DNA from: JAVVTR01 sp036653535
GTDB taxonomy: Bacteria > Bacteroidota > Bacteroidia > Bacteroidales > P3
Assembly: GCA_036653535.1 (NCBI GenBank)
Contig: JAVVTR010000005.1
Coordinates: forward strand, 1 to 64,000
DNA length: 64,000 nt
Direction: 5' to 3'
Of this stretch, positions 34,332 to 43,424 are shown piece after piece. The notes below the pieces were generated by a model, which did no database searches, was not told where the DNA came from, and worked only from the letters and a program-made list of their open reading frames with translations. The position numbers were made by a program, and so were the translations under genes. Numbering within the stretch: position 1 is the first letter of the stretch; the number at the start of each line of letters is the position of its first letter.

Positions 34332-35403
34332 TTTTAAAAACTATGAAGATGCGCAAGCGGTTTTCTGTCCAAAAATAAACTGCTTTGTAGGAAATAATGG
34401 TTGCGGAAAAACTAATTTATTAGATGCCATCCATTATCTTTCTTTTTCTAAGAGCTATTTTAACAGTTCCGACACCCAAAACATCCGTTACGAACAATGT
34501 TTTTTTGCTCTGCACGGAAATTACGAAACAGAAAATGGGGAAGTTTCCGTTTCTTGTATTCAAAAGCGTAACCAAAGGAAAATATTTAAGCTAAATAAAA
34601 AAGAATACGACCGCATTTCAGAGCATATCGGAAAATTCCCTTTAATTATGGTTGCACCACAAGATCAGGAACTAATTAATGGAAGTAGCGAAATAAGACG
34701 TAAGTTTTTAGATAGCGTAATTTCTCAATTCAACCGACCATACTTAGAAAAACTTATTCATTACAATAGAGTTTTAGAGCAACGGAATCGTTTGTTAAAA
34801 CAAGATTATATAGATCCTTCCTTATTAGATGTTTTTGATGATCAATTAACTTCATACGCCTACTTCCTTTATCAAGCAAGGAAACAATTTGTAGATCGTT
34901 TTATTCCTATTTTCCAACAATATTACCAAGAAATAGCCGGTACAAAGGAGAAAATAAATTTGCAATATATTTCCCAAATAAAAGATAGTGATAGTATGGG
35001 AATTCTACTCAAAGAGTCCATTAAAAAAGATCAAATTCTACAATATACTACGGTGGGAATACACAAAGATGATCTTGCACTACTTTTAGAAGAATATCCT
35101 ATAAAAAAAGTCGGCTCCCAAGGGCAGCAGAAATCCTTTATCATTGCTTTACGTTTGGCACAATTGCAATATATATCCGAACAAAAAAAATTCTTTCCTA
35201 TTCTTTTATTAGATGATATTTTCGACAAATTAGATAAACAGAGAGCTTGTAAATTAATGAATTTAGTAGGTCAAAGTCATTTTGGACAAGTTTTCCTCAG
35301 CGATACAGATATGGAAAGAGTAGAAAATATTTTTAAATTATTTCCATCAGAACACCTAATTTACAAAATTTCCGATGCGGAAATACAAAAAACCACACTA
35401 TAA
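34303..35403 (+). CDS. recF: DNA replication and repair protein RecF
   Basis: A 366-residue SMC-like ATPase that, with RecO and RecR, loads RecA at gaps. Walker A GNNGCGKTNLLDAI (about 30-43), the ABC signature GSQGQQKSFIIALRLAQ and Walker B LLLDDIFDKLD are visible. It starts inside ispH and its stop overlaps the dciA start (TAATG). Outside the usual dnaA-dnaN context, this recF-dciA pairing is common in Bacteroidota. Confidence 0.95.
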   Translation: MHLINLSINNFKNYEDAQAVFCPKINCFVGNNGCGKTNLLDAIHYLSFSKSYFNSSDTQNIRYEQCFFALHGNYETENGEVSVSCIQKRNQRKIFKLNKKEYDRISEHIGKFPLIMVAPQDQELINGSSEIRRKFLDSVISQFNRPYLEKLIHYNRVLEQRNRLLKQDYIDPSLLDVFDDQLTSYAYFLYQARKQFVDRFIPIFQQYYQEIAGTKEKINLQYISQIKDSDSMGILLKESIKKDQILQYTTVGIHKDDLALLLEEYPIKKVGSQGQQKSFIIALRLAQLQYISEQKKFFPILLLDDIFDKLDKQRACKLMNLVGQSHFGQVFLSDTDMERVENIFKLFPSEHLIYKISDAEIQKTTL

Positions 35404-35717
35404 TGGCTATACTAAGAAAATCGACACAAAGAAAAGGAAAAGAATCTTCTGTTAATGATATTATGGATGCCGTATCTACTTTTTACGGATGGAATGATAG
35501 GTTAAATAAAGAAAGAGCCATGAATGCGTACGCTCTTTGTGTGGATGCAGATATTCTACGTTGCACGGAAAATTTTTATATTAAAGATCGTACTTTACAC
35601 TTACAACTAAATTCAGCAGCAGCCAAAAGCAATTTGCAATATCAACTCGGAAATATTAAAATGGAAATTAATCGCATAGTAGGAACCGAACTTATAGAGT
35701 CTATAATTTTATCCTAA
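35403..35717 (+). CDS. dciA: DciA-family (DUF721) replication protein
   Basis: A 104-residue basic protein with the DUF721 pattern: RKSTQRKGKESSVNDIMDAV at the start, then a compact alpha/beta domain ending NIKMEINRIVGTELIESIIL, in which LHLQLNSAAAKSNL is typical. DciA is the ancestral loader or operator of DnaB in bacteria without DnaC/DnaI. The start ATG overlaps the recF stop by 1 nt. DnaB itself is encoded at 25840-27354. Confidence 0.85.
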   Translation: MAILRKSTQRKGKESSVNDIMDAVSTFYGWNDRLNKERAMNAYALCVDADILRCTENFYIKDRTLHLQLNSAAAKSNLQYQLGNIKMEINRIVGTELIESIILS

Positions 35718-35746
35718 AAATACAGAGTTTTTTCTCTTATACGTAA

Positions 35747-35770
35747 GTACTTTCCTTATAAGGAAAGTAC
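35747..35770. terminator. Perfect 24-bp palindrome across the pfkA stop codon
   Basis: GTACTTTCCTTA is followed directly by its exact reverse complement. The palindrome includes the last codons and the TAA of pfkA and lies 30 bp after dciA. As RNA it makes a 9-10 bp stem with a 4-6 nt loop on either strand, but no T run follows, so an intrinsic terminator role is unsure. Confidence 0.45.
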
Positions 35771-36739
35771 CCTTGCCACTTCCAATAATTCTGCTTCTAT
35801 TTGTTGATGCTGCTTCGTTGCTTTTTGAAATGGGATATGCACTATTTCATTATTCACCTGTCCTACCATTACGCCCTCTTTCCCTTCCAATAAGGCTTTT
35901 ACTCCATTATATCCTAATCTACTTGCCAAAACTCTATCAAAACAAGAAGGTGCTCCCCCTCTTTGAATATGCCCCAATATAGTAACCCGTGTTTCATACT
36001 TCGGCAAACGTTCCTTTACCAATTTAGCCACATCGGTAGCTCCTCCTAATTCATCTCCTTCTGCTACTATAATAATTCCAGAAGTTTTGTGCTTTCTCTG
36101 ATCATATTCTAGTTTTTCAATCAATGTATCCAAATCCGTAATGGTTTCTGGAATAAGAATATCTTCCGCTCCCACTGCAATTCCACTATGTAAAGCTATA
36201 AAACCAGCATCTCTTCCCATTACTTCTACAAAAAACAAGGTATCATGAGAACCAGCGGTATCTCTTATCTTATCTACCGCTTCTACCACCGTATTAATAG
36301 CAGTATCATAGCCTATAGTATAATCGGTTCCAAATAAATCATTATCTATAGTTCCCGGTAGACCAACGATAGGAACATCATAACGTTCCGCCAAATTCAG
36401 AGCACCTCTAAAGGTACCATCCCCCCCTATCACCACTAAGCCATCTATATCTTCATCTTGAATATTCTGATAAGCTTTTGCTAATCCTTCCTCTGTTCGA
36501 AACTCTGGACAACGAGACGACTTTAGCATAGTTCCGCCTCTTTGAATAATATTGGCTACAGAATAACCATACAAAGGCATAAATTCTTTTTCAATAAGAC
36601 CTTTGTATCCATGACTTATACCCACAACCAACAATTTCTCATTTACAGCAGTACGAACCACTGCTCTAATGGCGGCATTCATTCCGGGAGCATCTCCACC
36701 AGAGCTCAATACTCCTATTTTTCTAATTGTTTTCGGCAT
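35756..36739 (-). CDS. pfkA: ATP-dependent 6-phosphofructokinase
   Basis: A 327-residue glycolytic kinase. SSGGDAPGMNAAIR, IGGDGTFRGA, the catalytic PGTIDNDLFGTDYTIG loop and VEVMGRDAGF are present. GGDG (not GGDD) and PGTIDND (not PKTIDND) are the residues of the ATP-using rather than pyrophosphate-using enzymes. Length is normal. It starts 6 bp after topA and is likely co-transcribed. The stop codon is part of a perfect palindrome. Confidence 0.96.
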   Translation of the reverse strand: MPKTIRKIGVLSSGGDAPGMNAAIRAVVRTAVNEKLLVVGISHGYKGLIEKEFMPLYGYSVANIIQRGGTMLKSSRCPEFRTEEGLAKAYQNIQDEDIDGLVVIGGDGTFRGALNLAERYDVPIVGLPGTIDNDLFGTDYTIGYDTAINTVVEAVDKIRDTAGSHDTLFFVEVMGRDAGFIALHSGIAVGAEDILIPETITDLDTLIEKLEYDQRKHKTSGIIIVAEGDELGGATDVAKLVKERLPKYETRVTILGHIQRGGAPSCFDRVLASRLGYNGVKALLEGKEGVMVGQVNNEIVHIPFQKATKQHQQIEAELLEVARVLSL

Positions 36740-36745
36740 TAATTA

Positions 36746-39112
36746 TTATTTTTTTACGCTTTTTTTGCGTGTTTTGGAAGCGGAAGATTTTTTCTTTTCA
36801 GAAGGGGCCGCTTTCCGCCCTCTAAAAGAAGTCGATTTTCCTTGAGATGCCCCCTTAGCAATAATTTCCCTACATTCCTCTAAGGTTAAATCTCCGGCAT
36901 TACGACTTTTTTCTATTTTATAATTCTTTTTTTCAAAAGAGATATAAGGGCCAAAACGACCATTGAGCACTAATAATTCCGGATCTTCGTTAAAAGATTT
37001 TATGATTTTCTCTTGATCGGCTTTGCGCTTATTTTGTATTAATTCTATAGCCGTGTTTTCTGTTATTTCTAAAGGATCTTCTGTTTTAGGAATAGAAACA
37101 AAAAGTCCTTTGTGTCTAATATATGGTCCAAAACGGCCAATAGCAGCTACCATTTCCTCCTCTTCAAAAACCCCTACTACCCTTGGTAATTTAAATAAAT
37201 CCAAGGCATCTTGAATGGTAATTGCATCCATAGATTGCCCCTTTTTCAATCCTGCAAAAACAGGTTTTTGTTCTGATTTAGTTTCCCCTTTTTGAACTAC
37301 AGGTCCAAAACGGCTCAACTTAACATAAATGTTTACGCCACTAAGCGGATCGGTACCCAATAATCTTTCTCCACTTACTTTCTCTGAATTTTTTGCCGTT
37401 ATTTCCACTTGCTTATGAAAAGGTTTATAAAAATCGGCAATCATTTTATTCCATTTTTGCAAACCTTGAGCAACCTCATCAAATTGTTTTTCTACTTCCG
37501 CCGTAAAATTATAATCCAATATATCGGAAAAATTTTCCATTAAGAATTGGTTCACCAAAACACCAACATCTGTTGGAAATAACTTTGCTTTTTCTGCTCC
37601 GGTATTCTCCTTCAAAGCCAATTCCTCTACCTGCCCTTTTTTAAGTTCCAAACTTACATATTCCCGAAGATTTCCGGTTTTATCCTCTTTTACAATATAT
37701 TCTCGCTTCAAAATAGTAGAAATAGTGGGAGCATACGTAGAAGGACGACCTATACCTAATTCTTCTAACTTCTTTACCAAGCTGGCCTCTGAATATCGAG
37801 GGCTATGTTGTGTAAATGTCTGTCGTGCTCCTACTCTCTTTAGGGATAATATTTGCCCCATACTTAAAGCCGGCAATTTATGGGCATCCTCTTTGTTATC
37901 CTCTTCTTCGTCTTTAGATTCTGCATACACTTTTAAAAAACCGTCAAAAAGAAGCACTTCCCCTTTCGCTATAAAATGCTCAGAACGACCTTCTATAGCT
38001 ATAGATACTTGATTTCTTTCCAATTCTGCTTCGCTCATTTGAGAGGCGATAGCCCTTTTCCAAATTAATTCATACAATTTGATTTGAGCCGACTCTCCCG
38101 TAATTTGTGTACGATCCATAGCCGTAGGTCTAATTGCTTCATGCGCCTCTTGTGCCCCTTTTGTCTTGGTACTAAACTGTCGCCTTTTCGCATATTTAGC
38201 TCCATAAGCCGCCACAATTTGAGTTTTAGCCATATCCAATGCATAAGAGGAAAGGTTTACCGAATCGGTACGCATATAGGTAATATACCCCTGCTCATAA
38301 AGTTGCTGTGCCACATACATAGTTTTGGTAACCGAAAAACCTAATTTTCGTGCGGCTTCCTGCTGTAAAGTAGAGGTAGTAAAGGGAGCAGATGGAGATT
38401 TTTTTGATGGTTTTATTTCTAAATTGTCCACCCGAAAATCAGCATCTTTACAGGATAATAAAAATTTTTCTGTTTCTTTTTTTTCTTTAAAACGCTTATC
38501 TAATTCTGCAATGAAATTGCCAAAAGAAGCAGTAACTTTATATACCGATTCTTCTTTAAATTTTTTTATTTCCTCTTCTCTTTCCACAACCAATCGCACG
38601 GCAACAGACTGCACTCTACCTGCAGAAAGTTGCGGTCTTACTTTTCTCCATAGTACAGGCGATATTTCATAGCCCACCAATCTATCTAATACCCGTCTTG
38701 CTTGTTGAGCATCTACCAAATTATAATCTAATTTACGAGGATTTTCAATAGCATGTAAAATAGCAGCCTTAGTTATTTCATTAAAAACAATACGCTTGGT
38801 TTTCTGTGCATCTAATTTTAGAACATCTTCCAAATGCCAAGCTATAGCCTCCCCCTCCCTATCCTCATCAGAAGCTAACCATACAAATTCTGCCTCTTTA
38901 GAAGCCTTGGTTAATTGGGCTATTAATGCTTTTTTATCCGATTGTATTTCATATTCCGGAACAAATCCGTTCTTTATATCTATACTTAAGCGACTCTTTG
39001 GTAAATCCCGAATATGTCCAAAACAGGATAAAACATGAAAATCTTTTCCCAAAAATTTCTCTATAGTCTTGGCCTTAGCCGGAGACTCTACGATAACCAA
39101 ATTTTTTGACAT
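36746..39112 (-). CDS. topA: DNA topoisomerase I
   Basis: A 788-residue type IA topoisomerase that relaxes negative supercoils. The Toprim domain begins NLVIVESPAKAKTIEKFLG; ASDEDREGEAIAWHL holds the metal site, and the active-site Tyr is in QGYITYMRTDS. The C-terminal part lacks zinc-finger cysteines and instead has GRFGPYI-type repeats (three visible), then a Lys-rich tail. The frame extends 12 codons farther upstream, but a -7 box lies in that stretch, so MSKNLVIV at 39112 is the start. pfkA follows by 6 bp. Confidence 0.96.
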   Translation of the reverse strand: MSKNLVIVESPAKAKTIEKFLGKDFHVLSCFGHIRDLPKSRLSIDIKNGFVPEYEIQSDKKALIAQLTKASKEAEFVWLASDEDREGEAIAWHLEDVLKLDAQKTKRIVFNEITKAAILHAIENPRKLDYNLVDAQQARRVLDRLVGYEISPVLWRKVRPQLSAGRVQSVAVRLVVEREEEIKKFKEESVYKVTASFGNFIAELDKRFKEKKETEKFLLSCKDADFRVDNLEIKPSKKSPSAPFTTSTLQQEAARKLGFSVTKTMYVAQQLYEQGYITYMRTDSVNLSSYALDMAKTQIVAAYGAKYAKRRQFSTKTKGAQEAHEAIRPTAMDRTQITGESAQIKLYELIWKRAIASQMSEAELERNQVSIAIEGRSEHFIAKGEVLLFDGFLKVYAESKDEEEDNKEDAHKLPALSMGQILSLKRVGARQTFTQHSPRYSEASLVKKLEELGIGRPSTYAPTISTILKREYIVKEDKTGNLREYVSLELKKGQVEELALKENTGAEKAKLFPTDVGVLVNQFLMENFSDILDYNFTAEVEKQFDEVAQGLQKWNKMIADFYKPFHKQVEITAKNSEKVSGERLLGTDPLSGVNIYVKLSRFGPVVQKGETKSEQKPVFAGLKKGQSMDAITIQDALDLFKLPRVVGVFEEEEMVAAIGRFGPYIRHKGLFVSIPKTEDPLEITENTAIELIQNKRKADQEKIIKSFNEDPELLVLNGRFGPYISFEKKNYKIEKSRNAGDLTLEECREIIAKGASQGKSTSFRGRKAAPSEKKKSSASKTRKKSVKK

Positions 39113-39133
39113 TCTTTCTCTTTTTTTCGGCTG

Positions 39134-39141
39134 CAAAGATA
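39134..39141 (-). promoter_or_regulatory. Candidate -7 box of topA
   Basis: TATCTTTG read leftward, 21 nt before the topA ATG, giving a very short leader. The -33 region is A/T-rich without a clear TTTG. Confidence 0.45.
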
Positions 39142-39283
39142 TATACATTAATATTAAAAAACCTATTTTTAATATTTTTTAACAATTTCGCCCCCTCTTT
39201 TTAAGGATATTATTAAAGAAAAAACACAGTCCTAAGTTCTTTTATTTATGAAGATACAACTCAACTTTACTCTTTTAGAAAAG

Positions 39284-40213
39284 CTATATACTGCTACTAT
39301 CTGCTGGCAAATACAAGGTATACTTTTTACGAGATTTATTAGGCAAAGATCTTTCTATCAACCAAGGATTGTACATCTTTAAAATACCATAGCTCACCCC
39401 CAATTGTTCCGACAAAAGGAATAAACTTTCCACCGTAGTATCAATAGATACTTCTTTGACAGGCAATGGTGGATATAGGGCTCCTTTATTAAGATAAAAT
39501 CCATAGGACTCCGGGTTTTCGAAAATAATTTTTTCTGCCAATATACGAAATACATATCGGAGCGTTTCTTCCGGCAAATGCAATAGGTAGTAGTCCTGCT
39601 GCTTTTGAGTACGTATGTGATAATCCATATTTCCACGACCTATATTGTAAGAAGCTGCTACTATAGCCCAATTTTTGTAACGATTATACATGGAATTCAA
39701 ATATTTACAAGCAGCCTCTGTGGATAGTACTACATCTAATCGTTCATCTACTTCTTCATTTACCTCTAAACCAAAATCACGTGCGGTTCCTGGAAGAAAT
39801 TGCCAAAATCCATCTGCTCTTGCAGAAGAAGCTCTGTTTATAAATCCACTCTCTATTAAAGCTAAATACTTAAAATCATTGGGTATTCCATTTTTCTTCA
39901 ATATCGGTTCTATAACAGGAAACCAACGATTGGCCCTCTTCATCCACAACAATTGATTCGATTGCCAATACACATTAACTAATAACTCTCTATCTAATCT
40001 TTCTTTCACATGAAAAATATCTAAAGGCACTTTTTCGCCTGCAAAATACAAAAGCTGCGGAATAGGAGGCGAAAATATTTTGTATGACTTTGTGAAAGCT
40101 TCTTGATAAATACATTCCTCCTCCGTTTGGTTCACCAAACCCACACACAAAAAAACAAAAATTCCAAGCAGAGAAAACGCAGCAATGGCTAAGTATCCGT
40201 TCTTAAAACTCAC
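39284..40213 (-). CDS. Membrane-bound lytic transglycosylase, MltD-like
   Basis: A 309-residue exported enzyme. An N-terminal signal or anchor helix (about 10-27) is followed by an SLT domain with the catalytic Glu in YLALIESGF, then ADGFWQFLPGTARDFGL and AASYNIGRGNMD. A C-terminal LysM-like segment (about 255-305) ends LYLPADSS. It cleaves the MurNAc-GlcNAc bond of peptidoglycan with 1,6-anhydro product. It starts with GTG inside the rfbC stop (GTGA overlap, 4 nt), so it relies on translational coupling. Last gene of the seven-gene leftward operon. Confidence 0.88.
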   Translation of the reverse strand: MSFKNGYLAIAAFSLLGIFVFLCVGLVNQTEEECIYQEAFTKSYKIFSPPIPQLLYFAGEKVPLDIFHVKERLDRELLVNVYWQSNQLLWMKRANRWFPVIEPILKKNGIPNDFKYLALIESGFINRASSARADGFWQFLPGTARDFGLEVNEEVDERLDVVLSTEAACKYLNSMYNRYKNWAIVAASYNIGRGNMDYHIRTQKQQDYYLLHLPEETLRYVFRILAEKIIFENPESYGFYLNKGALYPPLPVKEVSIDTTVESLFLLSEQLGVSYGILKMYNPWLIERSLPNKSRKKYTLYLPADSSSI

Positions 40214-40773
40214 TCTTTCCCTCCATTTTTCATAAACGGGCTTTTAAAATCAGCAAAAGAAGATCCTATTTGATCTTTATCCGATAAAATAGGATCTTTG
40301 ATTTTCCAATCTATATGCAAATCCGGATCATTCCACAATATGCAAGCTTCCGATTCAGGAGAATATGGAACGCTTACTTTATAAGCAAAAATAGTATCCT
40401 CTTGCAAGGTTACAAAACCATGGGCAAAACCAGGAGGTAAAAAAAACTGTCTTTTGTTATCCTCCGTAAGTTCTACACAAACATGCTCTCCGTAAGTAGA
40501 AGAGTCCAAACGCAAATCTACTGCTACATCCATAACCGCCCCTTTTATAACCCTTACGATTTTCCCTTGCGCATAAGGCGGCTTTTGAAAATGTAATCCT
40601 CTTAATACCCCTTTGCGCGATTTCGACTCATTATCTTGCACAAAAGAATATTTTAATCCGGCATTACTCCATTGTTTTTCGGAATAAGTTTCGATAAAGT
40701 AGCCTCTATCATCCATAAAAACCTTAGGTTGCAAAATAATAAGGTCTGCTATTTTAGTTTGAATTACTTCCAT
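40210..40773 (-). CDS. rfbC: dTDP-4-dehydrorhamnose 3,5-epimerase
   Basis: A 187-residue cupin-fold epimerase of dTDP-L-rhamnose synthesis. DDRGYFIETY, the catalytic LRGLHFQ (His61) and PPGFAHGFVTL are present, as is the Tyr-containing FAYKVSVPYSPESE. rfbA, rfbB and rfbD are not in this window. It sits between lpd (14 bp) and the lytic transglycosylase (4-nt overlap). Confidence 0.94.
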   Translation of the reverse strand: MEVIQTKIADLIILQPKVFMDDRGYFIETYSEKQWSNAGLKYSFVQDNESKSRKGVLRGLHFQKPPYAQGKIVRVIKGAVMDVAVDLRLDSSTYGEHVCVELTEDNKRQFFLPPGFAHGFVTLQEDTIFAYKVSVPYSPESEACILWNDPDLHIDWKIKDPILSDKDQIGSSFADFKSPFMKNGGKE

Positions 40774-40787
40774 AGTTACATTCTTTA

Positions 40788-42182
40788 TTATGCATGAACT
40801 GCTTGTGCATATGCTACCGCTACCGCTTCCATAAAAGCTTCCGACATCGTTGGATGCGGATGTATTGCTCTAATAATATCCGATCCTTTAATTTTCTGTT
40901 GACGAATCATTACTGCTTCGGCTATCATTTCCGTTACATTTTCCCCTATCATGTGGCATCCTAACAAAAGATCCGTATTGGCATCAAAAATCACCTTAAT
41001 AAATCCATCCCTATTTCCAGATGCAGTAGCTTTGCCAGAAGCGGTAAATGGAAACTTTCCTATTTTTAACAAATAGCCTTCCTCTACTGCCTTCTTTTCC
41101 GTAAGTCCAACGGATGCCACTTCTGGAGTGGTATAAGTACAGGCAGGAATATTTTTATAGTCTAAACTATTGGGTTGGTGTCCCGCTATTTTTTCCACAC
41201 AAATTAAAGCTTCGTGAGTGGCAACATGCGCCAAAGCTGGGCCCGGAGTAATATCCCCTATGGCATAATAGCCCTCTACACCTGTACGATAATATTCATC
41301 TACTAATACTCTTCCTCTTTCCGTACGTATTCCACATTCCTCCAAACCAAGATGCTCTAAATTCGTTACAACCCCTGCTGCCGATAATACGACATCGACT
41401 TCAAATACCTCTTCTCCTTTTTTAGTTTTTACGGTTACTTTACATTTTTCTCCGCTAGTATCTACCTTCTCTACGGAAGAATCTACCAATACTTTCATTC
41501 CATTTTTCTTGAAACATCGCCCTAATTGAGCCGATATATCCGCATCTTCTACTGGAACCACCGCTGGTAAAAATTCCACCAAAATAACTTTCACCCCTAT
41601 AGATTGATAAAAATGAGCAAATTCGGAACCTATAGCGCCAGAACCAACCACTAACATGCTTTCCGGCATTTTATCCAAAGTCATGGCTTGTCTATATCCA
41701 ATAATCTTTTTCCCATCTTGAGGCAAATTAGGTAATTCTTTACTTCGTGAACCCGTACTCAAGATAATATGGGAAGCCGTATATTCCGTTTGAGATTCGT
41801 TCTCTTTGTTTTTTACCAATACTTTTTTGCCAGGTAATATTTGAGCTTCTCCGGATACAATTTCTACCTTGTATTTATCTAATAAATATCGAATTCCTTT
41901 ACTCATGGTATCGGCCACCGCCCTACTACGGGCAACCATAGCTTGTAGATCTGCTTTGACTTCCCCTTCTATACATACTCCATAATTGGAAGCATGTCGA
42001 CAATACTGAAATGCCTGAGCACTTTTTAATAAAGCTTTGGTAGGAATACAACCCCAATTCAAACAGATACCCCCTAATTCCGCTCGTTCTACTACAGCAG
42101 CATGTAAACCAAGTTGAGCAGCTCTAATAGCTGCAACATAGCCCCCAGGGCCACTTCCAATCACTATAACATCAAAATCCAT
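40788..42182 (-). CDS. lpdA: Dihydrolipoyl dehydrogenase
   Basis: A 464-residue FAD disulphide oxidoreductase. FAD-binding IGSGPGGYVAA, the redox pair C40-x4-C45 in GGICLNWGCIPTKALL, the NAD-binding VVGSGAIGSEFAHF, and the C-terminal His-Glu dyad in HPHPTMSE are all seen. It is the E3 component of 2-oxoacid dehydrogenases or of the glycine cleavage system; neither partner is in the window. The longer frame starts with TTG, so the ATG at 42182 is used. It lies 16 bp after ackA. Confidence 0.94.
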   Translation of the reverse strand: MDFDVIVIGSGPGGYVAAIRAAQLGLHAAVVERAELGGICLNWGCIPTKALLKSAQAFQYCRHASNYGVCIEGEVKADLQAMVARSRAVADTMSKGIRYLLDKYKVEIVSGEAQILPGKKVLVKNKENESQTEYTASHIILSTGSRSKELPNLPQDGKKIIGYRQAMTLDKMPESMLVVGSGAIGSEFAHFYQSIGVKVILVEFLPAVVPVEDADISAQLGRCFKKNGMKVLVDSSVEKVDTSGEKCKVTVKTKKGEEVFEVDVVLSAAGVVTNLEHLGLEECGIRTERGRVLVDEYYRTGVEGYYAIGDITPGPALAHVATHEALICVEKIAGHQPNSLDYKNIPACTYTTPEVASVGLTEKKAVEEGYLLKIGKFPFTASGKATASGNRDGFIKVIFDANTDLLLGCHMIGENVTEMIAEAVMIRQQKIKGSDIIRAIHPHPTMSEAFMEAVAVAYAQAVHA

Positions 42183-42198
42183 ATCTTGCAATCTCCAT

Positions 42199-43401
42199 TT
42201 ATTTATTAACTATATTGTAGGTATCGGTAGCAATTACTTTTTCTTCATCTGTAGTAACTAAAACCACTTTTACTTTGGATTCCGGACGAGAAATAATGGT
42301 ATCTATTCCACGTAAATTCCGGTTCACCTCCTTATCAAAAGAAACACCCATAAATTCCAAACCTTCGCAAATGGCAGCCCGTGTTTCGTAATCATTTTCG
42401 CCTATTCCTCCTGTAAACAAAAGAAGATCTACTCCGGATAAAGCCGCTGCATATGCCCCAATATATTTCTTTACTTTATAAGAAAACATTTGTAAGGTTA
42501 ATTTTGCTCTCGCATTATTTTCTGAGGCGGCCTTGCCTAAATCACGCATATCGGAAGAAATACCCGATACGCCCAACATTCCACTTTGCTTATTAAAAAT
42601 AAGATTGGCCTGATGAATATCTAATCCATCTATGTCCATAATTGCCAAAGCAGCACCTAAATCCAAATCGCCACAACGAGTTCCCATCATCAAACCTTCT
42701 ACAGGAGTGTACCCCATAGAGGTATCTACGGATTTTCCGTTTTTTATAGCTGCTATAGAGGCACCATTCCCCAAGTGACAAGAAATAATTTTGCTTTTAT
42801 TTATGTCTAAACCTGTTATTTCACAAGCTTTTTTAGCTACAAACTTATGACTGGTTCCGTGAAACCCGTAACGACGAATACGGTTTTTTTCATAATATTT
42901 GTATGGAATGCCATACATATACGCATAGTCCGGCATAGTCTGATGAAAAGAGGTGTCAAAAACTGCCACTTGTGGAATACCCGGTAAAAGTTTTTGCATG
43001 GAAACAATACCTTTTAAATTAGCTGGATTATGAAGAGGAGCCAATGGTACACACTCTTCTAAATCTTTTATTACTGCATCGGTCACTCTCACACTATCTT
43101 TGAATTTTTCACCTCCATGAGCTACTCTATGTCCAACAGCATTAATTTCGTTCAACTTTTTTATAACCCCACATTGAGGATCGGTCAAATATTCCAATAC
43201 CCAGTTAATCCCTATTTGATGATCCGGAACCGACTTGCTAACTTTTATTTTATCCCCCCCCTCTACTTGATGAGTTAAATCTGCCTGAGGCAAACCTATT
43301 TTTTCAACCAAACCCTTAGCCAGTACATGAACTTCTCCCTGCATCTCTACCAATTGGTATTTAATGGAGGAGCTTCCACAATTTAAAACTAAAATTTTCA
43401 T
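42199..43401 (-). CDS. ackA: Acetate kinase
   Basis: A 400-residue ASKHA-fold kinase that makes ATP and acetate from acetyl phosphate. LVLNCGSSSIKYQL, VAHGGEKF, FDTSFHQTMP, RYGFHGTSHKFV and LFTGGIGENDYETR are all present. pta is not adjacent. It indicates acetate fermentation. It lies 23 bp after rel in the leftward operon. Confidence 0.97.
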   Translation of the reverse strand: MKILVLNCGSSSIKYQLVEMQGEVHVLAKGLVEKIGLPQADLTHQVEGGDKIKVSKSVPDHQIGINWVLEYLTDPQCGVIKKLNEINAVGHRVAHGGEKFKDSVRVTDAVIKDLEECVPLAPLHNPANLKGIVSMQKLLPGIPQVAVFDTSFHQTMPDYAYMYGIPYKYYEKNRIRRYGFHGTSHKFVAKKACEITGLDINKSKIISCHLGNGASIAAIKNGKSVDTSMGYTPVEGLMMGTRCGDLDLGAALAIMDIDGLDIHQANLIFNKQSGMLGVSGISSDMRDLGKAASENNARAKLTLQMFSYKVKKYIGAYAAALSGVDLLLFTGGIGENDYETRAAICEGLEFMGVSFDKEVNRNLRGIDTIISRPESKVKVVLVTTDEEKVIATDTYNIVNK

Positions 43402-43424
43402 ATCCTTATAAATTATATTATTTC

